A program made the translations under genes and the position numbers. The notes beneath the pieces were generated by a model. It had not been told where the DNA came from, did not search any database, and saw only the letters and a program-made list of their open reading frames with translations. Source: Cenococcum geophilum 1.58 (taxonomy: Eukaryota; Ascomycota; Dothideomycetes; Gloniales; Gloniaceae). From it: a stretch of DNA of 64,000 bases. Positions 47,242-58,486 of this stretch are shown one piece after another (positions within the stretch are counted from its first letter, which is position 1; every line of letters starts with the position of its first letter). The stretch is taken from NCBI GenBank assembly GCA_001692895.1, contig KV748244.1, positions 1 to 64,000 on the forward strand, in the 5' to 3' direction.

Positions 47242-48323
47242 GTGGTCAGCGAATGTGAAGAAGAAATGAACTGGTCTGGGAGGGGCATGCATGTAGAATT
47301 TGGAAAAGAAGAAGCAGTCCCACTTAGCGATGCGACCGACATTGTAATAAACGCTAAAGTGCAAGTGCAAGCGGTAACTTGCGGCCGGATACGTGTTTGC
47401 CGGAAGACTCAAGTATGTCATAGGAGATTTACACCGGCCGAAGCCCTGGAAGAAGTTTGTCATTTACAAGTTCTAAAGCATAGCCATATCGTCAGACTGG
47501 TTGGAAGCTACTACCAGGACATATTCCCGTCGATTCTCACGTACCCCGTAGCAGACGTAGATTTGAGTCAATTTATGAAAGACATGCCTTGAAGCGCGGA
47601 GACCATCGATATGCCCATCCAACAGTTGAGGGAAGTCATGCAAAGTTTTTCCCTTGTCTCTGCGCTGCTACCGCATTCATCCACCTGTCTCAAATCAAGC
47701 ACATGGACATCAAGCCCGCCAACATCCTGATCTTGATAGGATCGAGAAATTCCTCCTCCATTCATCTCTTCATGACCGATTTCGGGATATCGGGAATAAT
47801 CCGGGATCCCGAACAGAGCCAGACTGACGGCGCCACTGGCAGAACGGAAATGTGTTGTAGCCCAGAGGTTGCAGACGGGGAACCAAGGGGACGCGCCTCC
47901 GACATCTTCAGCCCGGGATGTGTGTTTGCAGAGACCCTAACCTGCATTGCAGGACAAACTGTTCAAGGATTTTGAAATCGCCGAACGGACGACGGCGTGA
48001 GCTTCCACAGCAACCTATCTCTTGTAGTCAAATGGATTGAAGAATTGGATTTTGAGGAAGGGCCCTCTATATCTCCTGTTACATGTCAATCTTCAACTGT
48101 GTGCAGGAAAACGACGCTGGACATGATCAACCGGGATCCGAATGAAAGGCCAACTGCTTGGCAGCTGCTAGAAACATTTCCCCCAAGACCATGCTGCAAG
48201 CAAGGTCCGGTTTCTTTGGAGCCTGTTTTTCCAAGAGTGCCAGAGGAAGAGCCAGATATTATCCTTTCCCTCCCTCCTAGTCCCGCCGTTTTACCCACAC
48301 CTCACACGAGTTTCCGGAGATGA
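47242..48323 (+). pseudogene. Protein kinase relic with two frame changes
   Basis: Three overlapping frames together outline a Ser/Thr kinase of a type common in fungi. Frame one (to 47592) has L-Q-V-L-K-H-S-H-I-V-R-L-V-G-S-Y-Y and Y-P-V-A-D-V-D-L. Frame two (47589-47975) has the catalytic loop as H-M-D-I-K-P-A-N-I-L instead of HRD, and T-D-F-G-I-S in place of the DFG segment, then a P-E motif region. Frame three (47997-48323) has N-R-D-P-N-E-R-P-T-A-W-Q-L-L from the C-lobe. The glycine loop and the Val-Ala-x-Lys lysine are not visible. Frame breaks and the lost Arg mark it as dead. Confidence 0.68.
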
Positions 48324-49063
48324 CCCCATTTGAGATCACAGACTGGAGACATCAGAGTCACACGGGGACGGGATGGTTGGGACCTCTAACTCAAGGCCTA
48401 AGCCGTGGAGTCATATGGCAAACAGCCGTGATCCTCAATGATTGCGTAGCGCGGATTATGCAAGCATGCCACTCCGGATTGGATAGTGATGGGTGGGTAG
48501 CTCTCATGACATATATTTGATACGGACTAGCCTAGATAGTAGTGCCCTGAAGTGGCGACAGAGGCGGCCACTCTCACACTGACTTTTACGAGGAGAATCT
48601 AAGACCGCAGGAGTTGATGGAGCAGTCAGTACAACTTCCAGAATTTTAATCCCACCTTTTGCCAAGGCGCCTTATTCTCAACATAGTTAGATCCCAGAAT
48701 ACTCCAGATCCTGACCCCGCTCAGATCAGTTAGCACTCTCCAAAACTTCCATCCGAAACCTTATATACTTCTTACTTCGGCTCCCTCCATTTTAATAAGG
48801 GTAAGGCCAGAGTGGGTCGGCACCCTCCCTGCTAGTGCGCCTACCAGAACACAGGAACTAGCGCCCTTCCCCTAACCTAAGTCAAGGCTTACCTCTTCCC
48901 ACAGGCTTATCGCAAAGCTAATAGTTCAGCCTTAAACGCACTCATCTGATCGATATGTAGGCTCGAATCCAACAAGGCTAGGCATACCAAGACACTGTCA
49001 GCACGTTAGTTCTGTAGTTATCCCAACCCTTTCTAGCTGTTCCTCACCTTACCATTACTCGCG
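48324..49063. other. Upstream region of the NLR gene
   Basis: 740 bp have no coding similarity. It is presumed to contain the NLR promoter, but no element was identified. Confidence 0.4.
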
Positions 49064-52000
49064 ATGGCACCGACCCGCCTCTGCGCCGAGGACTACACCA
49101 TCGGATGGATATGCGCCTTACCCCTGGAGATGGCTGCAGCGATAGCCATGCTGGACCACCACCACCAAGATCACCCCCCACAACCTTCGCACGATCACAA
49201 CATCTATACCTTAGGCCGCATCGGGTCGCACAACATTGTCCTTACCTGTCTGCCTGAGACTGGCACCACCTCCGCCGCGACTGTGGCTTCCCAGATGTGC
49301 TCGACCTTCACCTTGATAAAGTTCGGCTTGATGGTCGGTGTTGGAGGTGGCGTACCTAGCCCAGCGGTTGATATCAGGCTGGGCGACGTCGTAGTCAGTA
49401 TGCCGAGCGACACGTTGGGTGGAGTGATCCAGTATGACTTTGGGAAAACATTACAAGAAGGCCGGTTTGTGCGGACCGGGTCGCTTAATAAGCCTCCAAG
49501 CGTGTTGCGCAACGCGGCGTTAAGCCTGAAAACGAAGGGTTTATCAAATGGGATTGACCTGTCAAAACACATATCAAAAGCCTTAATGGACAATCCGTTA
49601 ACTTGGATCTACCCCGGCGTGGAGCATGACCGCTTGTTCAAAGCGGAGTATAACCACCAGGGCGAAACAAGTACATGCGCGTCTTGCGACACTGAAAAGT
49701 TAGTCGTGCGATCGAGTCGAAGCGAAAATGACCCTAGAGTCCATCACGGCCTGATTGCATCTGGGAACCAAGTGATAAAGTGTGGCGATATCCGGGAGAA
49801 ACTGCGAAGAGAGCTGAATGTTTTGTGCTTCGAGATGGAGGCGGCTGGGTTGATGGATAACTTTCCTTGTCTGGTGATCCGGGGCATCTGCGACTATGCG
49901 GATTCACACAAGAACAAGGATTGGCAGCCTTATGCAGCAATTACGGCAGCTGCGTATGCAAAGGAAATTTTATTAATTATACCTGCATCTACAGTAGTCA
50001 AGACAGATGCTACGAAAAATGCTATAGATGGCAAAAAAGGTTAGCCTGGCTTACACTATCTACTTACAATATCCACACGTACGAACTTCCCATTACGTCA
50101 ATACAGTCTAGTTTAAATTTAACATAATCGTTACCAGCAGGGACGGGTGCCCACACTAACTTTGCTATTTTAGATCTAGCCACAGATTACCCCGCTAGTC
50201 TGTTGCCATGCGCTTCTCAAGCAGCATTTAATTCCTCTAATAAACGACATACGCCTTTGTGCTTTCCGGATACACGAACCGATGTCCTCACACAAATAAG
50301 AGAATGGGTTGCTGGACACCAGAAGTGCATCTTCTGGCTGAACGGCATGGCCGGGACGGGAAAATCCACCATCGCCCGAACTATCGCCACCGAATACTAT
50401 GAGGGTGGACGACTTGGTGCAAGCTACTTCTTCTCTAGAGGCGGCGGAGATCTTGGTTCTTCACAAAAACTCTTCACAACAATTGCCACACAACTAGGAA
50501 GCAAGTCTCCCGACCTCAAGCGCTGCATCTACGAGGCTGTTATGAAGAACACTGATATTGGAGATCTTGGACTTGACTATCAGTGGAAACATCTGATTCT
50601 CGAACCTCTTTCTAAGGTGGAGGACAGTTCGCTTTCTTCGCCCCTAGTTCTCGTAATCGACGCCTTGGATGAGTGCGGTAATGAGGATGATATTCAGCTG
50701 GTTCTTCAACTCCTTGCCACTGCCGGGTCTTTGCAAAATGTTCGACTCCGTATCTTCGTTACCAGCAGACCGGAGACAGCGATTCGCTACGGGTTCGATG
50801 ACATGCCGCAAGGTGCCCATCAGGATTTCATTCTCCACCAAATATCACCGGCCAAAATTGAGCACGATATGTTGATTATCTTCAAGAACAACCTTGAGAA
50901 GATTAGGCGAAAGTGTAAACTGCCTCCGGAATGGCCTGGAGAGGAGGGTATTAGAGATCTTGTTCGGAAGGCTGGCGGGTTACCAATCTATGCTTCGACG
51001 GCATGCCGTTTCGTTGGCGAGGATGCACGTTTGGCTGATTCGCGGCTAGCCCTCATTCTTCAGCATAATAACCACGCTCCGCCACCGGAGAAGAAGCTCG
51101 ACGAGACTTACACCACTGTCCTAACCCACTCAGTATGTGCAGAATATGGTGAACAGGAGACTAAGAAGCTTCGCGAAAAGTTCGTCCAGATTGTTGGATC
51201 CATTATACTTCTCTTCGACACATTACCGGCTTTAAGTCTCGCTAAGATTCTTCAAACGTCGAAGGAGGAAATAGACCAGACTTTGACGCGTTTGTATTCC
51301 GTGTTGGATGTCCCAGAAGACCAAAACGTGAAAATACGTTTACTCCATCCCTCGTTTCGGGATTTTCTCCTTGACAACCGGAGATGCACGCATCTTCAGT
51401 TTTGGATCGATGAGAAATTAGCCCATCATCACCTATTTACAAGTTGCCTAATAGCAATGTCAAGTCACCTTCGACGCAATATATGCGATCTTCGATCCCC
51501 AGGAGCTCTTACGACTGAGGTGGATAGAATTGAACTGGATAAGCACATTCCTCTACACGTTCAGTATGCCTGTCGATTCTGGATCTATCATTTTCAACGG
51601 AGCAGTATTGATCCCTGCGACTATGACAAAATCCAGACATTCCTACAAGAGCATTTCCTCCATTGGCTTGAGGCTCTTGCATTAATCGAGTGTATATCAG
51701 ATGCGGTTGTTATGGTGAAAATTCTAGATTCTATGCTCGCAGTAAGCGCTTTCTATAGAACTTCGTAGTATTAATGGCTAATCTACTCAGGTTGATACTA
51801 AAAGAAAAGCAGCTTCGTCGTTAAAGCTTAGATCCATAGCGAAATCTGCTCTTCCCCCATGGTTAAATGCGCAGAAAAACCTAACCACGCGAAGCAAACG
51901 TAAATCCACGCATTTTTCGGATCTACAAGCTTTGGTTTATGATGCAAAACGCTTTATCCTTAATAGCGCATCGATTATCGGAGCAGCACCTCTCCAAGCA

Positions 52001-55000
52001 TACTGCTCGGCAATGATATTCAGCCCAAGGACAAGCGTTATCAAGAAAGTCTTTTGGGACCAGGTCCCAGTCTGGATCAAGCCTAGTCCGTGGGTTCAGG
52101 AAGACTGGGACTCATGTTTACAAGCGCTCGAGGGCCATTCTAATTGGGTCTCGTCAGTGGCATTCTCGCCGGACGGCAAGCTGGTGGCGTCAGGCTCGCG
52201 CGACAGCAAGGTCAGGCTCTGGGACGCCATTACGGGAAAGGCGCGAGGCGCGCTCGAGGGCCATTCTGACGGGGTCACGTCAGTGGCATTCTCCCCGGAC
52301 GGCAAGCTGGTGGCGTCAGGCTCGGACGACAGGACGGTCAGGTTCTGGGACGCCGTTACGGGGAAGGCGCGAGGCACGCTCGAGGGTCATTCTCGTTGGG
52401 TCACGTCAGTGGCATTCTCGCCGGACGGCAAGCTGTTGGCGTCAGGCTCGGGCGACAGGACGGTCAGGCTCTGGAACGCCGCTACGGGAAAGGTGCAGGG
52501 CACGCTCGAGGGCCATTCTAACGGGGTCACGTCAGTGACATTCTCACCGGACGGCAAGCTAGTGGCGTCAGGCTCGCACGACAGGACGGTCAGGCTCTGG
52601 GAACCTACGGGAAAGGCGCGGGGCACGCTCGAGGGCCACTCTGACTCGGTCATGTCAGTGGCATTCTCGCCGGACGGCAAGCTGTTGGCGTCAGGCTCGA
52701 ACGACAGGGCGGTCATGCTCTGGGACGCCGCTACGGGAAAGGCGCGGGGCACGCTCGAGGGCCATTCTATTCCTTAGATCGGCTATGAAAATCCTCGAGC
52801 GTAGATGTGTGAGGGGATAGGCAAAATTCTTGGGGTGTAGACTTCTTGAGGTCTTGGCACTATTCTCTCAGTGGACTTATTTCTCTTATATCCAGAACTT
52901 GTGGCTGGTTCGAATTCGTAGACGTCGCCGGTGAGGAGCATCGCCGCAGGGTTTCGGCTGGCAGTGACAGCGCGCTCTTGACTGGGGCGGTAGTCGCGCG
53001 GCAGGCCGCTTTACGGTGACTTTACTGGGTCAGTTTTACCGGGAGCTCGCACGGAGCGCGGAAAGGGCATCGCCACGGGGTCTCGTGCTGGCAGGGACAG
53101 CAATTGCTCGTACTGCCGGTAGTCGACGGGCAGGCCGCTCTTACGGTGACTGCACTGGTTAACTTACCGGGAGTCTCGCGCGGGAGGCGGGGAGGGCATC
53201 GCCGCAGGGTCTCGTGACTAGCACAACAGCCCGCTCGGACTACGGTGGTCGAACGGCAGGCCGTTGCTCTTCGGTTGACTGCGCTGTTTAATCTTACCGG
53301 AAGCTCGCACGGGACGGGGAAAGGGCATCGCGCAGGGTCTGGGACTGGCACCCCAGCATGCTCGGACTGCGACGGTCGAACGGCAGGTCGCTCTTTACGG
53401 TGCTGTACTGTGTTTCGTCTTACCGGGATCTCGCCGGGGGGCGAGAAGGGCATCGCCGCAGGGTCTCGATGGCTGGCACGACAGCACGCTCGGACTGGCG
53501 GTGGTTCGAACGGCAGGCCGGCTTTTATGGTGATTTGCACTGGGTTCTTCTTACCGGGAAGCTCGCCCGGAGCGGGGACGGGGCATCGCCGCAGGTTTCG
53601 GACTGGCACCGACAGCGCCCTCGGACTGCGGTGGTCGGAACGGGCAGGCCGCTCTTACGGTGACTGCACTTGGTAGTTCTTACCGGGGAGCTCGCACGGG
53701 GCGGCGGAAGGGGCATGCCAAGGGTCTGGACTGGCGGACAGCGCGCTCGGACTGCGTGATCGAACGGCAGGCCTGATTTTACGGTGGCTGGACTCGGCTC
53801 AGTCTCTTACCGGGGAGCTCGCACGGAGGCGCGGAAAGGGCATGGCGGCGGGTCTCGGACTGGCACAACAGCAGGCTCGGACTTGCGGTGATCGCACGCC
53901 GGCCGACTCTTACGGTGGCTGTACTTGGTTGGTCTTTACCGGGGGCTCGCACGGGTCGCGGAAAGGGGCATCCAGGGTCTCGGACTGGCGGACAGCGCGC
54001 TCTGGATTGCGGTGATTGAACGGGCGGCCGGCTCTTACGGGTGGCTGCACTGGGCTCAGGTTTACCGGGAAGCTCGCCCGGGGCGCGGTAAAGGTCATCG
54101 CCTCGGGTCTCGGACTGGGCCCAACAGCAGGCTCGGCCTGAGGTGATCGACGCCAGGCCGCTTTTACGGGTGACCTGTACTGGGTTGNNNNNNNNNNNNN
54201 NNNNNNNNNNNNCGACTGTACTGGGTCAGTCTTACCTGGAGCTCGCACGGAGCGCGCGGAAAGGGCATCGCCACAGGGTCTCGGGACATGGCAGGGACAG
54301 CATGCTCCGTACTGCTCGGGTCAGTTCGAACGGCAGAGCGAGCTCTTTACCCCGGTGACCGCCCTTGCACTGCGGGTTAATCCTTACCGGGGAGGCTCCG
54401 CACGGAGCGGCGGAAAGGGCATCTCGCCGGGCAGGGGTCTCGGACTAGCTACAACAGCACCGCTCGCGACTACGGTGGTCGAACCCGGCAGGCGCGCTCT
54501 TCCGGTCGACTTGGCACTGGTTCAATCTACCGGGAAGCTCGCACGGACGCGGAAAGGGCATCGCCGCAGGTCTCGACTGGCACCCTCAGCATGCTCGGAC
54601 TGCGACGGTCGAAACGGCAGGTCGCTCTTACGCGTGACTGTACTGGTTCAGTCTTACCGCGAGCTCGCACGGGCGCCGCGGAAAGGGCATTCGCCGCAGG
54701 GTCTCGGGACTCGGCACGACAGCACGCTCGGACTGCGGTCGGTCGAACGGCAGGCGCCTCTTATGGTGATGCACTGCGGTTCTTCTTACCGGCGAGCTCG
54801 CACGGAGCCGCCGGAAGGGGGGCATCGCCGCAGGGTCAGTGGCATTCTCGCCGGACGGCAAGCTGATGGCGTCAGGCTCGCGCGACAGGACGGTCAGGCT
54901 CTGGGACGCCGCTACGAGAGTGCCGCTGCAGATGCTTAAGCTTGGTACGGTGATTCAAGACCTATCATTCTCTTCTTCAGGTGAATATCTTAAAACGGAT

Positions 55001-55231
55001 AGGGGAGTGTTAGATGCGAGGTCTCCTAAAGTATCGCTAGATTCTTCAGAGCAGTTGCTTACTCTATTTGTATTAGATAATTGGATAGCGGAGGAGGGGG
55101 AAAATATTCTTTGGCTTCCTTTTAACTATCGAGCGACTTGTGTAGCTGTCTGGAACGGAATAATTGTGTTGGGACACTTATCGGGGGGTATTTCATTTCT
55201 CCAATTTAAGCAAGGGTTAAAGACGATATAG
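49064..55231 (+). CDS. PNP-NACHT-WD40 NOD-like receptor (interrupted by a mirror-written assembly segment)
   Basis: The exons are 49064-50039, 50141-51741 and 51791 onward, with introns of 101 and 49 bp. Residues 1-325 are the nucleoside-phosphorylase-like domain (I-C-A-L-P-L-E-M, V-G-G-G-V-P, C-F-E-M-E-A-A-G-L, C-D-Y-A-D-S-H-K-N-K-D-W). The NACHT domain has Walker A G-M-A-G-T-G-K-S-T (about residues 394-402) and Walker B V-L-V-I-D-A-L-D-E-C (about 495). WD40 repeats of 42 residues start near 52127. The stop at 52775-52777 lies in sequence I judge artefactual (see 52769-54833). Normal sequence resumes near 54835 with a WD40 and a C-terminal tail (W-I-A-E-E-G-E-N-I-L-W-L-P) ending at 55231. 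So the true gene is probably continuous to 55231. Such receptors mediate non-self recognition and programmed death in fungi by family. Confidence 0.85.
52127..52768 (+). repeat. Tandem WD40-coding repeats, 126-bp unit
   Basis: Units begin CTCGAGGGCCA at 52127, 52253, 52379, 52505, 52628 and 52754. The spacing is 126 bp except one of 123. The copies are nearly identical, differing mainly at a few codons (for example after G-H-S and after S-G-S). This high internal identity is typical of recombining WD40 arrays in fungal NLRs such as the HET-D/E family. Confidence 0.95.
52769..54833. other. Mirror-image (reversed, uncomplemented) WD40 array: assembly artefact
   Basis: Read right to left on the SAME strand, this segment spells the WD40 unit over and over, with many one-base indels. 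For example 53448-53467, GGGCATCGCCGCAGGGTCTC, is the exact backward spelling of CTCTGGGACGCCGCTACGGG of the normal units. The left end (52769-52960) spells backward the unique tail found at 54896-55050; 52907-52924 is the backward spelling of GCAGATGCTTAAGCTTGG. Backward text cannot arise biologically. It is best explained by a gap filled with a raw long read that was reversed but not complemented. All open frames within it are meaningless. Confidence 0.95.
54188..54212. other. Assembly gap (25 N)
   Basis: A run of 25 N lies inside the mirror-written segment. Both of its flanks are mirror text. Confidence 0.99.
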
Positions 55232-55667
55232 CATAGAGGGGAGTGGGTACATTATTAATAACGTTATAATAGCCTTATATACCATATCATTTTCTTTATA
55301 TCTCTATTTCATAGAGGGTCAAGGGGAATATATGCCTATATAATCGTTGTATTCGCCGCTCCAATTCTAGCATTTTCTATAAGGGTCACACACTCGTCGC
55401 TGAAAGACCAGGGACAAAAGAGTTATCTAATGGTGTCATCACTTTCATAATGTCAAGCAATACTATCTATGTGCGACACCGGTTAATATTATAGAGGAGA
55501 ACCTTCTTCGTCTCTTCCCGTATAAAGTAATGCAGTAGCCCAGTGCAGCCTAACTGAAAAACTACGTGTCTTAAAGAATAGCAATATTATTAGGTAACAT
55601 GTGCACGATTATGGAAAAATATTAAGGGGCTTGCCGCCGTTCCTTTAGAACTCTACGCTTTAACGTT

Positions 55668-55811
55668 TATCCCTTAACCCGTCAGAATCGAAGTAAGGGG
55701 GGTCCGTGCACGAACATTACGCGTTGTTTGGCGCGGGGCCTTAATCTAATTGATCCAATTGGCTAGCTCTTATCGATAACCGTACGACCAATTTTGACGG
55801 GTTAAGGGATA
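55668..55811. mobile_element. MITE, copy 3 (complete, 144 bp)
   Basis: The terminal inverted repeats are perfect over 17 bp: TATCCCTTAACCCGTCA on the left and its complement TGACGGGTTAAGGGATA on the right. The interior has TTATCGATAA in the opposite orientation to the copy at 56128. No coding capacity. Confidence 0.85.
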
Positions 55812-56127
55812 CCGACACTAGTAGAGAGGGTGCCGACCCGTCCACGTGCTCCTATTAGCCCGCGGTAGGCGCCTGATAAGTGGAGGGTATTATAAGATCT
55901 AACTGTATTAAGACTAAAGCGCCTTGGCGAAGGGTGGGATAAAAATTCTGCGAGCACTTGGGGCAGAAGCCGCTAGCATGCGAACCGGGAGAGTGACGGG
56001 CTCTTAGGTGACGCGGGTCCACGTAAACACCAACGAGTCCTAGAGGATCATCCTTCAGATTAAGCGAACCGCTCAGCTTCATGCAAGCAGGTGGAGTATT
56101 GCGGCGATATATGTTGACCTCTTAAGC

Positions 56128-56284
56128 TGATCCCTTAACCCGCCGAGTTACGTCCATCTGTTATCGATAAGGATTTAGCCAATCAGATCAATAGGATCAA
56201 GGGTCCGTGACCACACGCGTACTTTTGATTCTGGTGTTCCCGCACGGACCATCTACTAGATGGACGCCGGCGGGTTAAGGGATA
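56128..56284. mobile_element. MITE, copy 4 (complete, 157 bp)
   Basis: The ends ATCCCTTAACCCGCCG and CGGCGGGTTAAGGGAT form terminal inverted repeats of the same type as copy 3. The interior GTTATCGATAAGG and CAATAGGATCAAGGG match the truncated copy at 46305. Confidence 0.85.
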
Positions 56285-56514
56285 GGAAGTTGTGCCTGGG
56301 GATGCTTAATGTTACCGTTCGCTAGGAGGCAATCCACATGTCCAACGAATTTACTGGCGAGGCATCCTTCCAGTAAACTTTATAAATTGGGAGGTCTCTA
56401 AGGGGTAGCTATTAGGAGTTGTATAACTGCTAGTAGCTAATAGAATAATAGTTAACACGCGAAGAGATGTACAGTATTTCCGCTTTAATGCGCAACGTCA
56501 ACATGGGTCCTCAG

Positions 56515-56705
56515 GTTATCGATAAGGGCCAGCCAATTAGATTAGATAAATTCGGCGCCCGTACTCAGATATACAAGGCCGGTAATATTTATAAAATACT
56601 ATATAAAACTAATATGTAAGCTCAATATTTGGACTTAAGTCGTTTAATACAAGACCTCTAGCAGTGGTCCTTCTTATAGAACGGTATTTTATATATACTG
56701 CTGCT
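56515..56705. mobile_element. MITE-like repeat, copy 5 (partial)
   Basis: It contains GGTTATCGATAAGGGCCAGC, GGCGCCCGTACT, TTAAGTCGTTTAATAC and GAACGGTATTTTATAT. These match the copy at 28663 in the same order. The terminal repeats were not identified. Confidence 0.6.
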
Positions 56706-57424
56706 AAAACGGGTCCTTAGAAGACGAACACGCCCCTACGTTTAAAAACAGTGTTCCACACAGACCACTTGCACTAAGGACCCTGACGTTGTAAGGGATA
56801 TGTAGATGGTAGTTAAAAAGATAATTTTAAGTAAATTTATAAACTTAAACTCATGTATATTTAAATACTGAGAGTATAATAATATATAATTTTGACGGTA
56901 CTTATTTACTTTATATCTACTAACTGGTGTTTTTATTATTTTCTTCAATAGGCCAAATTTCTTTAAAATATGCTTACGTATTTTAGCTAGCGTCTTATTC
57001 TATATTTTTCTATCTATTCTTAAAAGTATTGAAACGCGTTATTTACCTACGACTATTACTTACCTTACTAGGTTCTTGTAGCCGTACTGCCTTGCTAAGC
57101 TCTAGATCTATGTGTTACGTTTGTGGTAGCGAGAGTGGTGCGACCTTGAAGAGCGCTTCGCTGGTGCTTTGGCTTCCATCGCGAGCTTATTCATCGACGT
57201 CTCCGAATCCTGCTACACGGTTTCGCTCGTGTAGCAGGCCTAATTCTACGCGAATTCCTAGCATTAAGATTCATAAGGCCTGCTCAGCCATGTTTCAGAG
57301 ACGAGGGCAGGAATTTCAGTCGTAAAAGAGGCCTGACCTAGCGCAGTGGCTGCCGTTCCACTATACATGTCGTTTGCCTTTGTATTTCTTCTCGCGATTG
57401 CCTCTTGCCTTTGCTCCTTCGCCC

Positions 57425-58486
57425 TTACTTTACTTTCGGCCTTCTAATCACAATCTTCTCCCCTTCCACCAACTCCCATCCCACTCCATCCTTTACCAAA
57501 TCCTCCCACCCCTTCCCCGTACAGCGCTCCACATACGTCCTATCGGCCGTCATGTAGCCCCTCCCCAAACACTTCAGCGCATGCAATCGCACCCCGTCCT
57601 CCGCCCACTCCATAACCCGCTTCTGGTACCCATCCACGGCTCTCCGCATCTTCCAAAACCCAACCCAGTCATCATGCGCCAGGGCCTTCAGCACCACCTC
57701 CACACGGCGGTCCTTGTAGCCCCACACAGCCCTGGCAGCGTGCGCGGCCATCAGGTCGGACTGGCGGCACGCGAGATCCAGCACCCAGTAGCCGACGAAC
57801 TCGTGCAGATCGGGAGCCGGCAGCGGCGTGTGCGGGTGGATTTTGTACAGCAGCGAGAGCAGCGCAGGCTGGTACGACTCCCAGTCTTTGGTCAGGATGG
57901 CGGCGTGGATGTTGAAGATGTAGGCGCGCTGGGCGAAGATGTCGCGGCGGGCTGTGGCGATGATGGCTTCGCGCAGCTTGCGGAGTGCGGTGAGGATGGT
58001 GGCGAGCTCGGCGGTGGGCAAGGGCGCGGGTTTCGGGGCGCTGCTCCCGGAGGGGCGGGAGGGGGAAAACAGTGGGGTTGGTTTGGAGGGCAGCGTGGGG
58101 GGAGCGGAGGTGCTGGGAGGGGTGGTGTTGAGGGAGAGGGCGGCGAGTTGCTTGTCTAGCTTGTCGCTGCCGCCGGATGCGGCGCAGAATTTCATGTAGC
58201 GCTCGACGATTTTGCTGTAGTAGATTTCTTGGGCTTTGAAGTCGTTGAGCCTAGTTCATCCGCTGTGAGAAATTGCATAGGAAGTTTAGCTACATTCGAC
58301 GAGCTTGATATATACGAACCTAGTTTCACCTTTTGAAGGTAAACCGTAGCTCTCAAGTGGATCAACAGGTCCAGTCTTCAGTCGACTCCATGCTCCAGAG
58401 GGACCCCGCTTACTGCTTGGTCGTTGTTGTGCAGCCATCATTTGTGAGGAGATCATGCTCAATGGAACGTCTGACTTGGAGTTCAT
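57425..58486 (-). CDS. CSN8/PSMD8/EIF3K (PCI-like) family protein
   Basis: There are two exons, 58486-58320 and 58250-57425, with a 69-bp intron, giving 330 residues. The N-terminal part has D-P-L-E-S-Y-G-L-P-S-K-G-E-T, completed by the splice as R-L-N-D-F-K-A-Q-E-I-Y-Y-S-K-I-V-E-R-Y. A Pro/Ser-rich linker follows. The C-terminal helical region (A-Q-R-A-Y-I-F-N-I-H-A through C-L-G-R-G-Y and a final winged-helix-like V-G-W-E-L-V-E-G-E-K-I-V-I-R-R) fits the CSN8/PSMD8/EIF3K superfamily. The complex it serves cannot be told from sequence; a proteasome, signalosome or RNA-export role is possible. The start is uncertain: an AG acceptor lies just upstream, so a further 5' exon could exist. Confidence 0.72.

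Larger units (their letters stand above)
55232..57424. other. MITE cluster and AT-rich intergenic region
   Basis: 55240-55660 and 56390-57010 are AT-rich with many TAA/TAG triplets, probably decayed repeats. Three MITE-like copies are listed separately. 57030-57420 is more balanced and contains a hairpin with 11-bp perfect arms (57209-57219 and 57228-57238). No convincing gene was found. Confidence 0.5.

Noticed and set aside
52769-54833. Diverged tandem repeat or inverted (reverse-complement) duplication
   Set aside because: The reverse complement does not match the WD40 unit; only plain reversal does.
52777-54940. Numerous open frames on both strands, 60-195 codons, Arg/Pro/Ala-rich
   Set aside because: They lie in the mirror-written segment; GC-rich reversed text yields long chance frames with no protein meaning.
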